64,000 nucleotides of DNA. Source: Rhynchospora pubera. Taxonomy: Eukaryota > Streptophyta > Magnoliopsida > Poales > Cyperaceae. Each line of letters opens with the position of its first letter. Positions within the stretch are counted from its first letter, which is position 1. The translations under genes were made by a program, and so were the position numbers. The DNA is taken from contig CM051460.1 of assembly GCA_028095005.1 (NCBI GenBank), forward strand, positions 156,607,461 to 156,671,460, in the 5' to 3' direction. The notes under the pieces were generated by a model that saw only the letters and a list, made by a program, of their open reading frames with translations, was not told where the DNA came from and made no database searches. Shown piece after piece: positions 36,521 through 49,376 of this stretch.

Positions 36521-38100
36521 GTTTACATGGCTTACATAGTTTAGATGAGTTTAGGTTAGTTTAATTAGAGTTTTGTGTCAAGAATGAGTTACTACCATAG
36601 TTTCTAATTTTATTGCAGATTCTGGACAAGAAATGACTTGGATGAGTCCATAAAGTTGAAGAGCTCATTCTAAGCTTTCCAACGGATCTTGAATCACCTC
36701 AAACGGAGTTCGGATGAAGGAGATATGCCCAAAATACTGACAGGACGCAGTGCTGACATTTTCCTGCGACCCGCTGAAAGTTCCAGCGGCCCGCAGACCT
36801 GGAACTGCCAGATTTAGCAGAATCGCCCTATTTGGCAATTCTATATTTGGATGGCGGTTTCTACCGACTCCAGGTGCATCAAGAGCACGTCTTCAGTTAT
36901 TTCCAACGTTTCTACACCTTCCCAATGCCTATTAAAGACCAGTTTGAGGAGGTTTTGAAGGGAGAACAAGAAGGAGACCAAATCCAAGGTCAAGTTAGGG
37001 TTAGATATTGAATTATTTGAGAGTTAGGTCCCAAGTCCAGATCGTGGCAGCGCCAAGCAGGTCATTTGCGACATCAAGAGACGTGTTTGATAGGAGATTT
37101 CGACACACGCAAGAGCAATTGGTTGTAATCTTTCCTTATTCTCATTTTCTCTTGTGTTTGTATGATGTCTTTTAGTTGTTGATTGTTTGTTCTAGGGCTA
37201 TGGTTGTAAACTCGAATTCTTAGTTGTTGATTGCATGTTTATTTAGTTTATTTGACATCTTTGTGTTTTATACCTTGCTTGAATTGCTTGAATTGATTAT
37301 GCCATGATTATTTAAGTAGATTTGTTTACACCCGTTAAATAGAGCTCGCTTAATTGCTAGGTGGTTAAGTCCAAATAAACTTAGATTATTAGGCATGGTT
37401 ATGATTAACATGAAGGTTGTAAACTGAAAGGTTAAACCAGGACTAGTTAACGAGAGTTAAGTCCTTTCCAAGAGTGAAAACTCAAGGATTTCATAGGCTA
37501 GAAAGGTATAGACTTGTAGAAACTAGACCAAGAAACGATAGTTGAAATCTAGATTCTATACGAGGGAGATTGGGTTAATTAATTGATAACCAGACCTAAA
37601 ACGAGAGTTTGATCTAGGAGCCTTAATTAAGCCATTATCCCTACACAATTATCAACTGAATTAAGTCAATTTGCAATCACATCGCTAATCCTAGCGGGCC
37701 GCTGAGTGAATCAGCGAGGTTGTCTATGCCCGCCAAGTAGCCAGCGACCAATCTAATAGATTAGCGACCTAAGTTCTTTTAGCGGGCCGCTACGAGAGTC
37801 AGCGGGCCGCTGGAACTGGGACTAAGAAGAAGTGTTAGCAACTAGAAACCCTAGAATTTCGTGACTTGTTGAATCTCTCTTATTAATTCTTGTTTTGACC
37901 TTGTAACTAGACTTAGGATTTAGACTCACCTGCAACCCTTAATTAACATAAGAGTTGAACCGTCTAACTAGTTTGATAAAGTAAAAGACTAATATTCCAA
38001 CACCGTCCCTGTGGATTCGACCCTCAAGCTGTTCTACAAACGATTAGATTGGCAGACACGAGGTTTTTATTTTGAGACTTGGTTTCCCAATCGATCACGT
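36521..38100 (+). mobile_element. Noncoding retroelement-like segment, copy 1
   Basis: The segment has no coding frame but has features I associate with noncoding plant LTR-type elements. There is a block with CTTTCCAACGGATCTTGAAT and CTCAAACGGAGTTCG, a central stretch with GCGGGCCGCT motifs (about 36786, 37697, 37789 and 37802), and a terminal phrase CCGTCCCTGTGGATTCGACC at about 38004 followed by ACAAACGATTAGATTGG and ACACGAGG. A related segment in opposite orientation lies inside the CACTA element at about 42480-43980. No flanking LTR pair was found, so boundaries are approximate. Confidence 0.45.
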
Positions 38101-41100
38101 TGCCCTAGTCATTGCCTATATAAACTCCAAATTGAAGCCAGAAAAGTGGATCGCGAAGGAGAGAGAAGAGAGCCGCAAAGTTAGGCTAGAGTTAGAATAT
38201 TACTACCATACTAAATTGAGAGAGTTTGAGTGATATTGTAAGATGGCATTTCATCAAACAGTAAGGAATAGAGAGAAAGAAAGGTGAAATCAAATAGCTA
38301 CTGCTTGTAAATTGTTTCTGTGTGAATCAAAGAAATTGTTCTGAGCTATTGGAGGTTTTAATTCAGTTCTTATAGCATCGTTTGTTTGCAAATCGGGGCA
38401 GCAAAGTCTGGATTGGGCTTCAATTGCGCCTAGCGCATGAGAAGATCAATCCAATGAAGTATGAAATGTAATCAATTACTCCAATTACAATCTAATTGCG
38501 CACAGCGCATGAAGAATGAAATTGGGACGAACTCATCTAAACTACTCAGCCCAGCTTTAGAGTCCTTAGTTGAGTAGTGTTTACTTGGATTAAATACATG
38601 ATAAGCATGTCAGATTATGCTTGTTATGTATTTAATTAAGTATGCACTAAATTAAGTTAGGTCATGTTCTGATTAGGAAAAATATGTGTAGGTGCTATAC
38701 ATATGTAGAATTAAAAAAAAAAGGTCATGTTAACCTCAACCAGCCCTCATGTCTGCAATTTGCTTAAAGTTTAGGACTGAAATGCACAGGGCAATATGAG
38801 CTTTGTATTCCCTAAGTTAAGTTTCACATTCTCATGAAATAAAAATATACATATGCATATGTGTCTAAATCTGGCCAGAAATGAAATAAATGAAAATATA
38901 GGATTTTATCTGAATCAAAATATAAAAATGCACATGGCAATCAAGAACAGGACCTCATGGACTGCAGGGAACAAGATTTTCTATTTTTGCAAATTTCTGT
39001 GATTTTATACCAAATGACAAAGGTAGCAAGGTCATTTTGTGAAATGAAGTGTTATTTTCCAAACTTTGGATTTTTTTTTGCAAAAGTTCTTGCACAGAGA
39101 GTTAACAAACTCATCAAAAGATATTTTTACAAAATTGAAGCATTTTTGAATAAGTATAATGATGGTTTCTCATTTACTTTAAGATGGCAGAAATCATAAG
39201 TGATTAAATGTGTTTGCAAAAAGAAAAGTATGTATATCGAAATTGTCCTTAAACAACTTCAAATGCTTTGCTTATATCCAGTGCAAGTGATTTTCCTGCA
39301 TTCTAAACAACTCAAAGAAAACCTCCTCAAAACAGTGACAGAAGTTGCTTGAACATGAAAATTGTAAATGGTGATAAGTGCTAAGTGTTTTATTCCTACA
39401 CTCTGAGCAATCTGGGACTTTGGGTACATAAAACAAACCCCAAGCGATCTAAAATGGGTATTTAATCAAGTTTATCTGCTGAAAGTCCAATTGCATGTAA
39501 CTCAGAAATCAAATAGAAATGCATAAGTTGGTGCCTTCTGTCCCAATGCTTCGCACAGCAAATTGCGGCGTTTCAAGTCAGAGAAGGTTTGTAAAGGAAC
39601 TGAATCTAACCTCCTGAAGATGCTCAAGTCATTGTTGGTACTAAAGGGCGTCTCTGTGGGTCCCACAACAAGATCTCAAATCTGTTCAAATCCAAACCGA
39701 AATGCCTCAGTCCAAATCGCCCTGTTGCAGCCTTCTTCAAACTCCATCAAACGCACAGAAGTCATAAAGGCACCTCAATGGATACATAAAATCTCTCTCT
39801 GGCAAAGGAAAGGAAGCAAGAAGCTTCGAGCATCATTAATGGTGGTCCGAAAGTCCTCATGTCCCACCAGGCAGCACAAACTTCCATTGCTTCAATAAAG
39901 CACACCTCTGTGTTCTCCTTGATCCCACGATCTCAACGAACCAAGCCTCAACCAAAACGGTGGCCGGAGTCGCCTCCATTTCGCCAGAGAAAGTCCAGGG
40001 GTTAATCAGCAAAAATGCCACTATCGGGTTTGAAAGAGGAGAAGATCCGTCGCCACAAAAGATCCTCTGTGTCCAGACCAAGTGTGGGGGGTTACATGAC
40101 TCACTACACTGAACGCTTACAATAAAAAAATAAATAAATAAATAATAATAAAAATACCACGTCAGCAAGCCATGTCAGCGCCAGCTTAAGACCAGTCATC
40201 GCCAAGTTAGATTTCTCGGCTGACATGGACCAACCAGAAATTGCCAAATCAGCAGAAACAAAAATTTATTAAAAATAGTAGGAAACTCGAAAAAATTCAA
40301 ATAAAATATCCATAAAATTCAAAAAATCCAAATAAACCAAATTAACTTATATTTTGATATAAAAATCAGTCAAGATATTGATCTTTTTCATTTTTTAAAT
40401 ACTTTCAATATTAAATAAATTTTATAAAATTCTAAAATGATGCTAAATTAATTTTGTAAAATCCCAAAATAATTTCAAAACTCAATTAAACTCTTCTAAC
40501 AAATCTTTAAAAACAAATATTGAGATTTCAAAAGAAATACATTAAATATCATGCATTTTTGAAAATAAACATAATTAGAAATATAGAAAGAAATTTCAAA
40601 AGTCTAAAATTAAAAATAAAAGAAAATTGTGAAAATGGTAAAACCCAAAGAGAAACTTAAGAAATTAAAAGTCAAAACACGAAACCCGAAATCAAAACCG
40701 AAACCTCTTCATTTAAAGGAACGAAATCTCTTCAGTAAATCGAAGCCAATTTCAAGCAACTCCAAAATTTAAAATTCTCATACGTGGCCCAAAATAGCCC
40801 CGAAAATCCAAAATTCCGTTTCCACAAGAGACCCAAAATAGTCCTCGAAAACCATCTCTCAAAAGCGGTCCAAAATAACCCCGAGAAACTCAAAGGCCCA
40901 AAATAGCCTTGAAATCCAAACTAAATCCCGAGACCCAAAATAGTCTCGAAATCCAAATCTAAATCCAAAAGCCCAAAATAGCCTTGATAAATCCAAATCC
41001 AAATTCAAATCCTCCAAAGGCCCAAGATAGCCTTGATAAATCCAAATCCAAATTCAAATCCTCCAAATGCCCAAAATAGCCTAAGGACCGAAAAATACGC

Positions 41101-41531
41101 CTCGACATCAAAACAAAAACCAAGTCTGTTTCAAATAACAAAATCATCTTAGTGTCCTCAATTTGGTCCCGTCAATTAGGTCTGGTACACCAATCGAGTC
41201 CAGTTTAAACCAAAAGAAATAAACCCAAAATAAATACAAGATCAAACGATTTCTCTAGCCTTTACATATAATTCTTTAGATCCCTTAATCAGAGGTTCTC
41301 GTGAGCAATCACGAGGTAATTAACAGTAGGAGCTTGCGCCTACTGGAAAGAAAGGACACACAAAATCAATAAACCTCTTTAAGAAGCGACTCATTTTTTG
41401 GTTCTCTTGTCGTAAAGAGAGACTCGAACGGAGATCGAATCTTAAGGGAGGTGAATCTAAGGCTATGTTTCCATTTCTCGAGGAAACCCACTTCATTCTT
41501 CGAGGGATGACGAAAAAGCCGCGACACCTGC
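38101..41531. other. Intergenic DNA, mostly unassigned
   Basis: No gene is supported. 40260-41110 is A/C-rich with many AAATCCAAA and CCCAAAATAG phrases. A 48-bp unit (GCCCAAAATAGCC..AATCCTCCAAA) is repeated about twice at 40971-41070. Open frames at 39563-39898 and on the opposite strand at 39857-40168 show no recognisable motif. Confidence 0.4.
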
Positions 41532-44242
41532 CACTACAGGAAAATGTAACAATTAATGGTATCAGCTCTTTATCAATTGCATCCGCAACAAATGGATGCC
41601 TACAAAAAAAAAATAATTTTATGGCACTTGCATCAATTATTTTGATGCTCTTCTTAGCATCAAAATAGTTGTTGCCATCATATTTTATTCGATGACATCG
41701 ATTTTGTGCATGCAACTAAATTTCAGTTGCATTTACATAGCTGATGCTAATAGCTACAATATTTTTTCTATAATTTTTTTTATGTGGCCCTTCTTTTTTC
41801 AGTTCTACCAATAAGCTCCTGACCAGAATCAACATGTCATTAAAACTATTTACAATACTTTTTAGTTTTTACTCCTCCCTCTCTAATTTTCCCCCAAATA
41901 TTTTGCAAAATACTGACTTTCACTTTTCTTTCGCTCCAAAATTTTTGATAAGAACAAACTCTCCCACTTTCCATCCAAATTTCGCTACAAAAAATTTCAC
42001 TAAATAGTAAATACCAACCCTCTCTTTCCCCCAAAAACTTTTTGCTATCTAAAGCAACCATCTCCCGTATCTTTCTTAATTAGTCTCTCGGATTCTAACC
42101 TAGAAGAGCCGCCATCAAGGTTGCAATACTTCTGAACCTCCGTACCTCCGCACTGGCGAAAAGACAGCAAATTTATAGATATGTCCCTTTACTTATTTTT
42201 ATTTTCGACTTGATTTCTCAAGCGATGTTACAGCAACTCAGTTCATGGCAATTGAGGAGCTTAACTTCATTGTAATCGTGAAGTGATGGGAGCACAGTGG
42301 CAGGGTTAGTTTGTGTTGTGCATGATCTCATTGGTGAGGATGTCACCGATTGGTACTTTAGTGAGGGGGTGGTATTGGATTTTATTTCCTTCGTTAATAG
42401 GTTCACCATGGTAACGGGTTTGGACCCACTAGTATTTCTGGTGCATCGGATTAATGCCCATGTGATCGTAGGCGAAACTTAGGTCAAAATAAAACCTCGA
42501 GTCTACCGATCTAATCGTTTGTGGTACAGTTTGAGGGTTGAATCCACAGGGACGGTACAATTGATTACCAGACTTTATTTTCTCATGAAAGCTAGACAAT
42601 CAATTTTAGTGTTTTTGGAATAAATGAAGACAACTAACTAAATGCAATAAAGTAACGTGTTTTTGGGTGTTTTGATGACAAAATATGCAAAGTAATGTCC
42701 TAGAAAATTAGTTTCATCTATAATTAGGTCATGGAGTGTCAAACCGCCAACTTTCGTCGCTGGACTCGACTTACACGGCACATAAAACCACCATTCGGCC
42801 AGGACAGGCTGAACAGATAGCCGAATGGCTGTCTAGACGCCGCGTACTCCACATAAGTGCCATATTCTTGATCCATACTTAATATCACGTGTTGTGAAGG
42901 GTTGGGTGACAGTAACTAAACTCATTAACCTATGATTTTCACCTTGGATTAGGATTTGATACCATACTAACCTAACGTCTCTTGAATTGCTAACCTAACT
43001 TTCGTTGGTCAAATATCCAAGTCCGTTTGTTGTGGTTCATTGAGACATCTAATTAATGGTTCGTTAATTAGAAATCTAGTCATACAACTTGATTGGTCAT
43101 CTTTCGATTTTAACCTATCTCGTGATATTGCCATTGTTTAACTTATTAATTCAATATTTAATTACCCCAACTAGATGTGTGCATTCACCAAGTCGTGTAT
43201 AGTGATCAACAAGCAAACAATAATAAGTAAGCATGCCAACAAACAAATCATAATGATATTAAACACAAACCAAGTCTACAACATCCCTAATCAATTGATT
43301 ACTACTATATCCCTAAGGCATATGATAAATCTAGCCTAACATGATTGCAAAACAAACAATAAATGTTGTAATAAAAGATACAAATTCCATGAGTTTCAAA
43401 TAGAACATAAAAAGGGAAGAATACACCACATAAACCTCCGTTTCGATGGCTCGAACTCGTGGAATCGTGGAGAAGATCAACTGTACTGCTTTCACTGCAC
43501 AACTGCTCCTCAAGGTCGCTGCTATGGACTTACTTCGCTGTGTGAGGATGGAAACATGCAATCCCGCGCCTTTCGGAGCGAGAACAGCGGTGGAAAGGGC
43601 TTCAAAAGGTGGGTCTATGGTAGGAGAACGTGGGATCCCCCCCTCTCTGGCAGAGGAGAAGGTTATATGGTAGCATGGAGGCGGCTAGGGCAAAGGAGGT
43701 GAGTTTCCATAGCAGAAACTTGCCAAAACCGAGGCGTTCGGCCATCTGTTCGGCTGGGTCCAGCCGAATGGTTGCCCGAATGGCCCATAAAAGGTGTAGG
43801 CTGAGAGTCGTGCGGGCCAGGAATGAGTCATCTGGCTTATAATAGACTGGGGCACGCCAATTGTGGTCTGTCTCCATGCATTCAATTCATTTTTTCGCGT
43901 GGTTTGTCCAGAATCGTCTGATTGTTGCGTTGTTTCCACCTATTTCCTGCAAAATGTATAAAAAACAGCGGCAGTACCAAATTCTAGCAAATATAACATA
44001 AAAGCACAGCGAATAATATGAATTGAGTAATGATTTAAGTGCATAGTCCGGCCAAAAAATATATATAAATGCATGATATCACCATGCTATCGAAATACTG
44101 ATGCTATTGAATTAGTAGCATTAAGGACAGTCGCACCAAAAAAAAAACTGATGCCACAGGTCTGTGGCATCAACAAAAGGATGCAATTGGTCTCGATAGC
44201 ATCAGAGCGGTTTGATGCACTTGAAGAAGTTTCCTAGTAGTG
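41532..44242. mobile_element. Non-autonomous CACTA transposon, 2711 bp
   Basis: The left end is CACTACAGGAAAATG and the right end, read on the minus strand, is CACTACTAGGAAACTTC. Both are flanked by a 3-bp duplication TGC (41529-41531 and 44243-44245), the signature of CACTA/EnSpm elements. Subterminal sequence is rich in short direct and inverted GATGC/GCATCA motifs (41560-41750 and 44080-44220), typical transposase-binding arrays. No transposase or TNP gene is present. Most of the interior (about 42480-43980) is an unrelated noncoding segment in reverse orientation. Confidence 0.88.
42480..43980 (-). mobile_element. Noncoding retroelement-like segment, copy 2, inside CACTA
   Basis: Read on the minus strand it ends with CCGTCCCTGTGGATTCAACC followed by ACAAACGATTAGATCGG, nearly the same as the phrase at 38004. 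Near both its ends it carries an element-specific motif around CCATTCGGC/GCCGAATGG (43720-43790 and 42800-42840), a position matching the GCGGGCCGCT motif of the 36.5-38.1 kb segment. It has no coding frame. It is either an insertion into the CACTA element or cargo of it. Confidence 0.45.
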
Positions 44243-44324
44243 TGCAATAATATTAGGATAATTATAATTAGAAAATAATATGGCCTGCAATAATATTAGG
44301 ATAATTATAATTAGAAAATAATAA
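44243..44324. repeat. Direct duplication of about 39 bp next to the CACTA end
   Basis: TGCAATAATATTAGGATAAT and the following 19 bases occur at 44243-44281 and again at 44286-44324, separated by TGGC-type spacer bases. The first copy starts exactly at the CACTA target duplication. Confidence 0.9.
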
Positions 44325-44742
44325 TATTATTAAAATATTTTTTTTGTCATGGTGATTTGAAAATTTATTTTTATTTATTTTGTCATGTGTAGGTCTATCG
44401 ACTTATAACAACTATTTTGATTGCATAAGTAATGCATCTTATACAAAGTTATGCAATATGTGTTTCGTGACTTAAAGATGCATAATTTAAATTATGCACC
44501 CTCTATGTCACAACCAAACGCCTCTAAATACATAAACGAATCATCCCAACAAAGTCAAAAAGCACAAAATAGGACCATCCAACACCACTCACTCGGCCAA
44601 AGAAACGTCTCAATCTACTGATGCAAATCATCATTAATATATTATTTTAACATTTTTCATTCTCAAAGTACATTCAATACATAAAAGTCATACAAAAAAT
44701 CTATATTTCTTTATTTAATTTTAAGCACTGCAAAAAACATGT

Positions 44743-45334
44743 TGATATGGTCAGATCCGGATACGGGCCTAATAATTACGAAAAGCCTTGTGTAAAGCCT
44801 TTTCAGAGAGAGGAACCCACGAGCCGTTAGGATGAGAGTGGGCCCGAGGTCGTTGCGCTCAGAAGTGGGGTCAGGAACCGTTAAAAGGAGCCTTTACTAG
44901 TGGGCCCTCAGGAGAAAACGGTTTCTGAGCACAGATGTCCCCTTCCGTAACGGTCACGAGATGCTATGTGACTTTCGGGCGGTAGTCGTTCGAAGAGCCT
45001 CGACTCAACCTCGCATTCAGCCTCGCCTGAAGGGACGATGGTCATAGGCGAGAACGAAACGTGCAGGGGTTGAAGGAGGTTACAGCGACCTTCATGTCGC
45101 AGTTGAATAAGGAAGATGCAAACACGAGGAGGCCACAAAAGATCCGGTGCGATGAGGGACCACCAGACGACTATAAATAGGAACCCCCCTCTATAGGGAG
45201 GGGGGTTAGACATTTTCATAAACTAAGAAATACCATGTACTAAATTACTAAAAAGAGAGATAAATTCCCTACTTCTCATTTTTCTTTACCTAAAACTCTT
45301 TGTTGAGATCTATGAGCTAGATTGTAGGTTATCA
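44743..45334 (+). repeat. 5' LTR of the gypsy element
   Basis: A 592-bp LTR, TGATATGG...GGTTATCA. A TATA box (CTATAAATAG, 45171-45180) and an imperfect GC-rich inverted repeat (CCCCCCTCTATAGGGAGGGG, about 45184-45204) mark the likely promoter and transcript start. It drives genomic RNA synthesis. The open frame on its minus strand recurs in the other LTR and is not a gene. Confidence 0.95.
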
Positions 45335-45336
45335 AC

Positions 45337-45349
45337 TGGCGCCCACCGT
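45337..45349 (+). promoter_or_regulatory. tRNA primer-binding site of the gypsy element
   Basis: TGGCGCCCACCGT begins two bases after the 5' LTR, the place where a host tRNA 3' end primes minus-strand DNA synthesis. TGGCGCC starts are common in plant gypsy elements. The exact tRNA was not determined. Confidence 0.75.
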
Positions 45350-45420
45350 AAATTACAAAGAGCTCATCCTAACAATCGAGAAATACGACCTTTTTTCTTA
45401 TTGTTTGAGCTCCAATTCAC

Positions 45421-48400
45421 ATGAAAGGGAGTAGGAATATTCATCCCAAAAAGTTAGACTTTAGTACACCATCCACGAAAATCATGGCAACTAGCACCGC
45501 AACCTTCAATACTCCAGCAACGACCCCACAGCATCCACCTCCAGGAACGGAGCAAACTTCCGATCAATCCGTTAGCATTTCCTTAGCCCCAAGACACAAC
45601 CCCCCTACCATCCCCAACATTACTCCACACGACATGCGCAATCATCAACCACCACCACACGTCCTTCCTTCTACAATGCCTTCCCTTACACCTTCTTCCG
45701 CTCATAGCAGCCACAACCATCAACCACAACCATCCTTTTCTCAGCAATTTCAGGCTCCCCGCGATCCACCGTACCAACCCCCAGTTGTCATCCCACCTCC
45801 CCCTCAATAATACCCCTACCAACATCCACTATTCCCTGCCAATCAGTCAGGTGTACCAACCCAACCATCCAATCAAACATACACCCGACAGTCAGAGAGA
45901 GAGGAACTCGCTTTACACAGTGATGGTTACAGACCGCAACCGTCTCACAGGCGCTCCCAATATACTAACATCCCTAATCATTCTCGTTCTCTCACCAAAG
46001 GTCGCTCCAAATCTCGTTCGCGGCGATCTAGAAGACGATCACCGTCTTCAGAATATGATACTCATAGTTCGAGCGAACCATCTTCTCGCAAGTCGCCTTT
46101 AAGGAGGCGTCGCGGTCGTTACAGCACTTCGGCTAGATCCTCGTCTCCAAGTTTTTCTCAAACAAGTGACACTAGCGATGGGAGATCCAGACCGCGTACT
46201 CACCGTTTGCATAAAACCCCCTGGAAGCGACATGGTAGTCCTTCGCCTCCTCGTGGAGCCTTGGCTCGACACTTATACAAAGGAAAGGCCCTTCGTCTCA
46301 AGGATTTTGCCAGCCTTGATAAGTACCCTGCTTATCCAGCTCATGATGCTCGAGCCTTTGTTAACACCTTCCGGGAGTCTATGCTCATCACTGGAGCATC
46401 GGAACGAACCATGTGTCTCGTCTTCCCTACACGATTAGAGGGAGTTGCTTGGGAGTGGTATGCACAACTTCCTCCTGGCTCGGTGTCCAGCTACAGAGAC
46501 CTTACCAATAAGTTTCTTAAAAGGTTTGCTAGCGTTCGAGCACCCCCCAAAACATGCATGGACCTCATGAGTGTTCGACAGCGCCCCTCTGAGCACACTC
46601 GAGATTATCTTGATCGATTCTCCATCGAAGCCAATAAGTGCGGCGATTATCGGGAAGACATGGCATTGCTAGCTGTGCAGCGTGGATTGCTGGAAGGACC
46701 TGTTCAGTGGGCAGCCATGACAGAGAAGTTCTCTGATTTCGCTGCATTTAGGGAACGAGCTGAACACCTTATTCGCGCGGAAGAGCACATTGCGGCCATC
46801 CAAGGATATCACCCCAACACCTATGCTATGCCAAGCAACAGACAAAGTACGTCCCCCAGACAGCCACAGCGCCCAAGCCCACCCCGAGATCGTCAGCGCA
46901 GTCGATCTCCACGTTCTCGGCGTCGAGAGACCAAGCCCTCTAGACGAAACCGTGGTCGTCGTGCTAACTCCGCAGAGGACAATGCACCGCACTATAAAAT
47001 GTACCACGTCACAACCGAGCCCCAGGATCGTGTGTATGATAAAATCAAGTATAACAAAGAGATGAGAAGGGCACCACCCATTACCAGAACCGAAGTTTTC
47101 GACAGAAATAGCTACTGTGAATATCATGGCAGTAGCGGACATCGCACCAAGGATTGCCTCAAGCTCAAAGACGAAATTGAAAGGCTAGTGCGCCAGACAA
47201 ACATTCTCGAACATTTCTTGGCAAAAGACGATAGGGGTAAACGGAAAATGCAACATCTTCACGAAGTCGAGACCCACACAGACGATCGTCGCATTGAGCA
47301 TCCCAGTAACCCGCGACCCCAGGCAATCACATCTGACAGACAGCAACGCACGTCCCCTCCACCAGTGATGTTCATTGAGGGTAAAGCAACTGATAACCCC
47401 CGAAGGCAATCACCTTTTCACATTTTCCAAATCGAGCATAGACTAGAATCTACCCAGGTCATCTCGTTTGGTCCACATGATTATGACGATATCCAATTGC
47501 CACACGACGACGCCATCGTCTTAATGCTCCGAATTAATGGCATTCGGGTAAAGCGAATTCTCGTTGATACAGGCAGTTCTGCCGATGTGATGTACTTTGA
47601 TGCTCTCAAAAGAATGGGCCTCGGAAAGTATCCTTTGCAACCAATGACGACATCACTTGTTGGTTTTACCGGTGACAAGTTGAAACCTTTGGGGACCATC
47701 GACCTAGATGTCTTGTTCGGAGACGCACCCCGAACGGTGATCTCTAGCGTCCGCTTCATCGTGGTGGACGCCCCATCTGCCTATAATGCCATATTGGGAC
47801 GCACTTCCCTTAACAGCATCGGAGCAGTTGCATCCACTCCGCACTTGATGATTAAATTCCCAACCCTACAAGGGGTGGGTATAGCGAGAGGAGAACAACA
47901 AGTGGCCAAGGAATGTTACCGAATCACCATGGCACCCCAAATTGCTCACATCGAGCGCTCTAGGAAAAGCCAAGAATTTGTAGACAGTCTAGGCACACTC
48001 AGCAAAAAGCCACCAAAAACCCTGTTAACAGAAGCCATGGAAGATACAGAACCAGTCATGTTACGAGATGGACAAGTAACCCAACTTGGCACTTTGCTAC
48101 CTGCGATAGACCGAAACATGGTAAGAGAATGCTTGATTGCCAACAAAGACATCTTTGCCAACGAGGACGACATGATGCCAGGCATCAGCAGAGCCATCGC
48201 AGAGCACCGCATCGATACATACGAAGAAGCGCGTCCAGTTCAGCAAAGGAAGCGCAGGTTAGGCCTGGAAAGGAGGAAGGCGGTACAGGACGAGGTTGAT
48301 CGATTACTTAAGGCAGGAGCCATCAGGGAAGTGGAGTACCCACGTTGGTTAGCAAATCCGGTCTTGGTGTGCAAATCCAATGGAAAATGGCGCATGTGTA

Positions 48401-49374
48401 TCGACTATATTGATTTAAATAAGACATGTCCCAAAAAGCCCTTTCCATTACCAAGCATCGATGCCATGATCGACTCTACTGCGGGCTTTAAATACCTCAG
48501 CTTTATGGATGCTTATTCCGGATACAATCAGACACAAATGCACCCTGATGGTGAAGAGAAAACAAGTTTCATAACCGCGCAAGGATTATTTTGCTATAGA
48601 GTTATACCCTTCGGCCTCAAGAATGCAGGAGCCGAATATCAACAGATGGTGAACAAGGTTTTTAAAAATGAGTTGGGAGGAATCATCGAGGCATACATCG
48701 ACGACATGGTCGTTAAGAGTTGTACCGGCCAAGAGCATGTACAGCACCTCAACATGATATTCCAAAAAATGAGAGACGTCGGCATGCGCCTCAATCCAAA
48801 GAAGAGTTTCTTTTGCTTGTCTAGTGGGAAATTTTTAGGTTGCATTGTGTCCGAAAGAGGCATTGAGGTGCACCCTAGCAAATGCCGGGCCATCATCGAC
48901 ATGGAAGCTCCCAAAACTGTAAAAGAAGTGCAAGAACTTACAGGGCGAATAGCTGCGTTAAATAGATTCATAGCGCGTTCGGGAGAGGTCTGCAAACCTT
49001 TCTTCCAGACCATCAAGAAGACCAAAAAGTTCGAATGGACATCACAATGTCAGGAGTCATTCGAACAGATCAAGACTTACATACCCAATCCACCGATCAT
49101 CAGCAGGCCAACCAAGGGAGAAACTTTATACCTATATGTCAGCGATTCCGCGGTCGCAGTAAGTGCGGCGTTGATTCGAGAGGAAGATGGAGTGCAAAAA
49201 CCTGTATACTTCGTGTCCAAGATACTACGTGATGCAGAAGAAAGGTATTCAACAGTTGAGAAAGGCGCCTTCGCCGCACTCATCGCAGCCAGAAAATTGC
49301 GCCCATATTTTCAGGCACATCCCATCAAAGTGATCAGTGATCTTCCCCTGAAAAAGGCTTTGGATAAATTTTAG
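45421..49374 (+). pseudogene. gypsy gag-pol (Gag, protease, RT, partial RNase H), interrupted
   Basis: One reading frame runs from ATG 45421 to TAG 49374, broken only by TAA at 45808-45810. The N-terminal part is Pro/Gln-rich, then Arg/Ser-rich. After the internal stop the 46207 ATG opens 1055 residues. In that numbering, Gag (about 50-200) contains FVNTFRESMLITGASERTM and WEWYAQLPPGS. A zinc-knuckle-like CEYHGSSGHRTKDC lies at 304-317. Protease has DTGSS at 454. Reverse transcriptase has WRMCIDYIDLNK, FMDAYSGYNQ and catalytic YIDD at 830-833. The start of the RT-linked RNase H ends at KKALDKF. Functional relatives continue with a second RNase H and integrase, missing here. Gag packages RNA and the enzymes make cDNA in cytoplasmic particles. 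The internal stop would allow only a 129-residue N-terminal product unless read through or re-initiated. Confidence 0.9.
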
Positions 49375-49376
49375 CA

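Noticed and set aside
39563..40168. Open frames on both strands (111 and 103 residues)
   Set aside because: No motif, no splice context, and both strands equally open; likely chance in GC-richer intergenic DNA.
44908..45219. Minus-strand open frame of about 100 residues
   Set aside because: It sits inside the 5' LTR and recurs in the 3' LTR (56045-56275); no family motif and no independent support.
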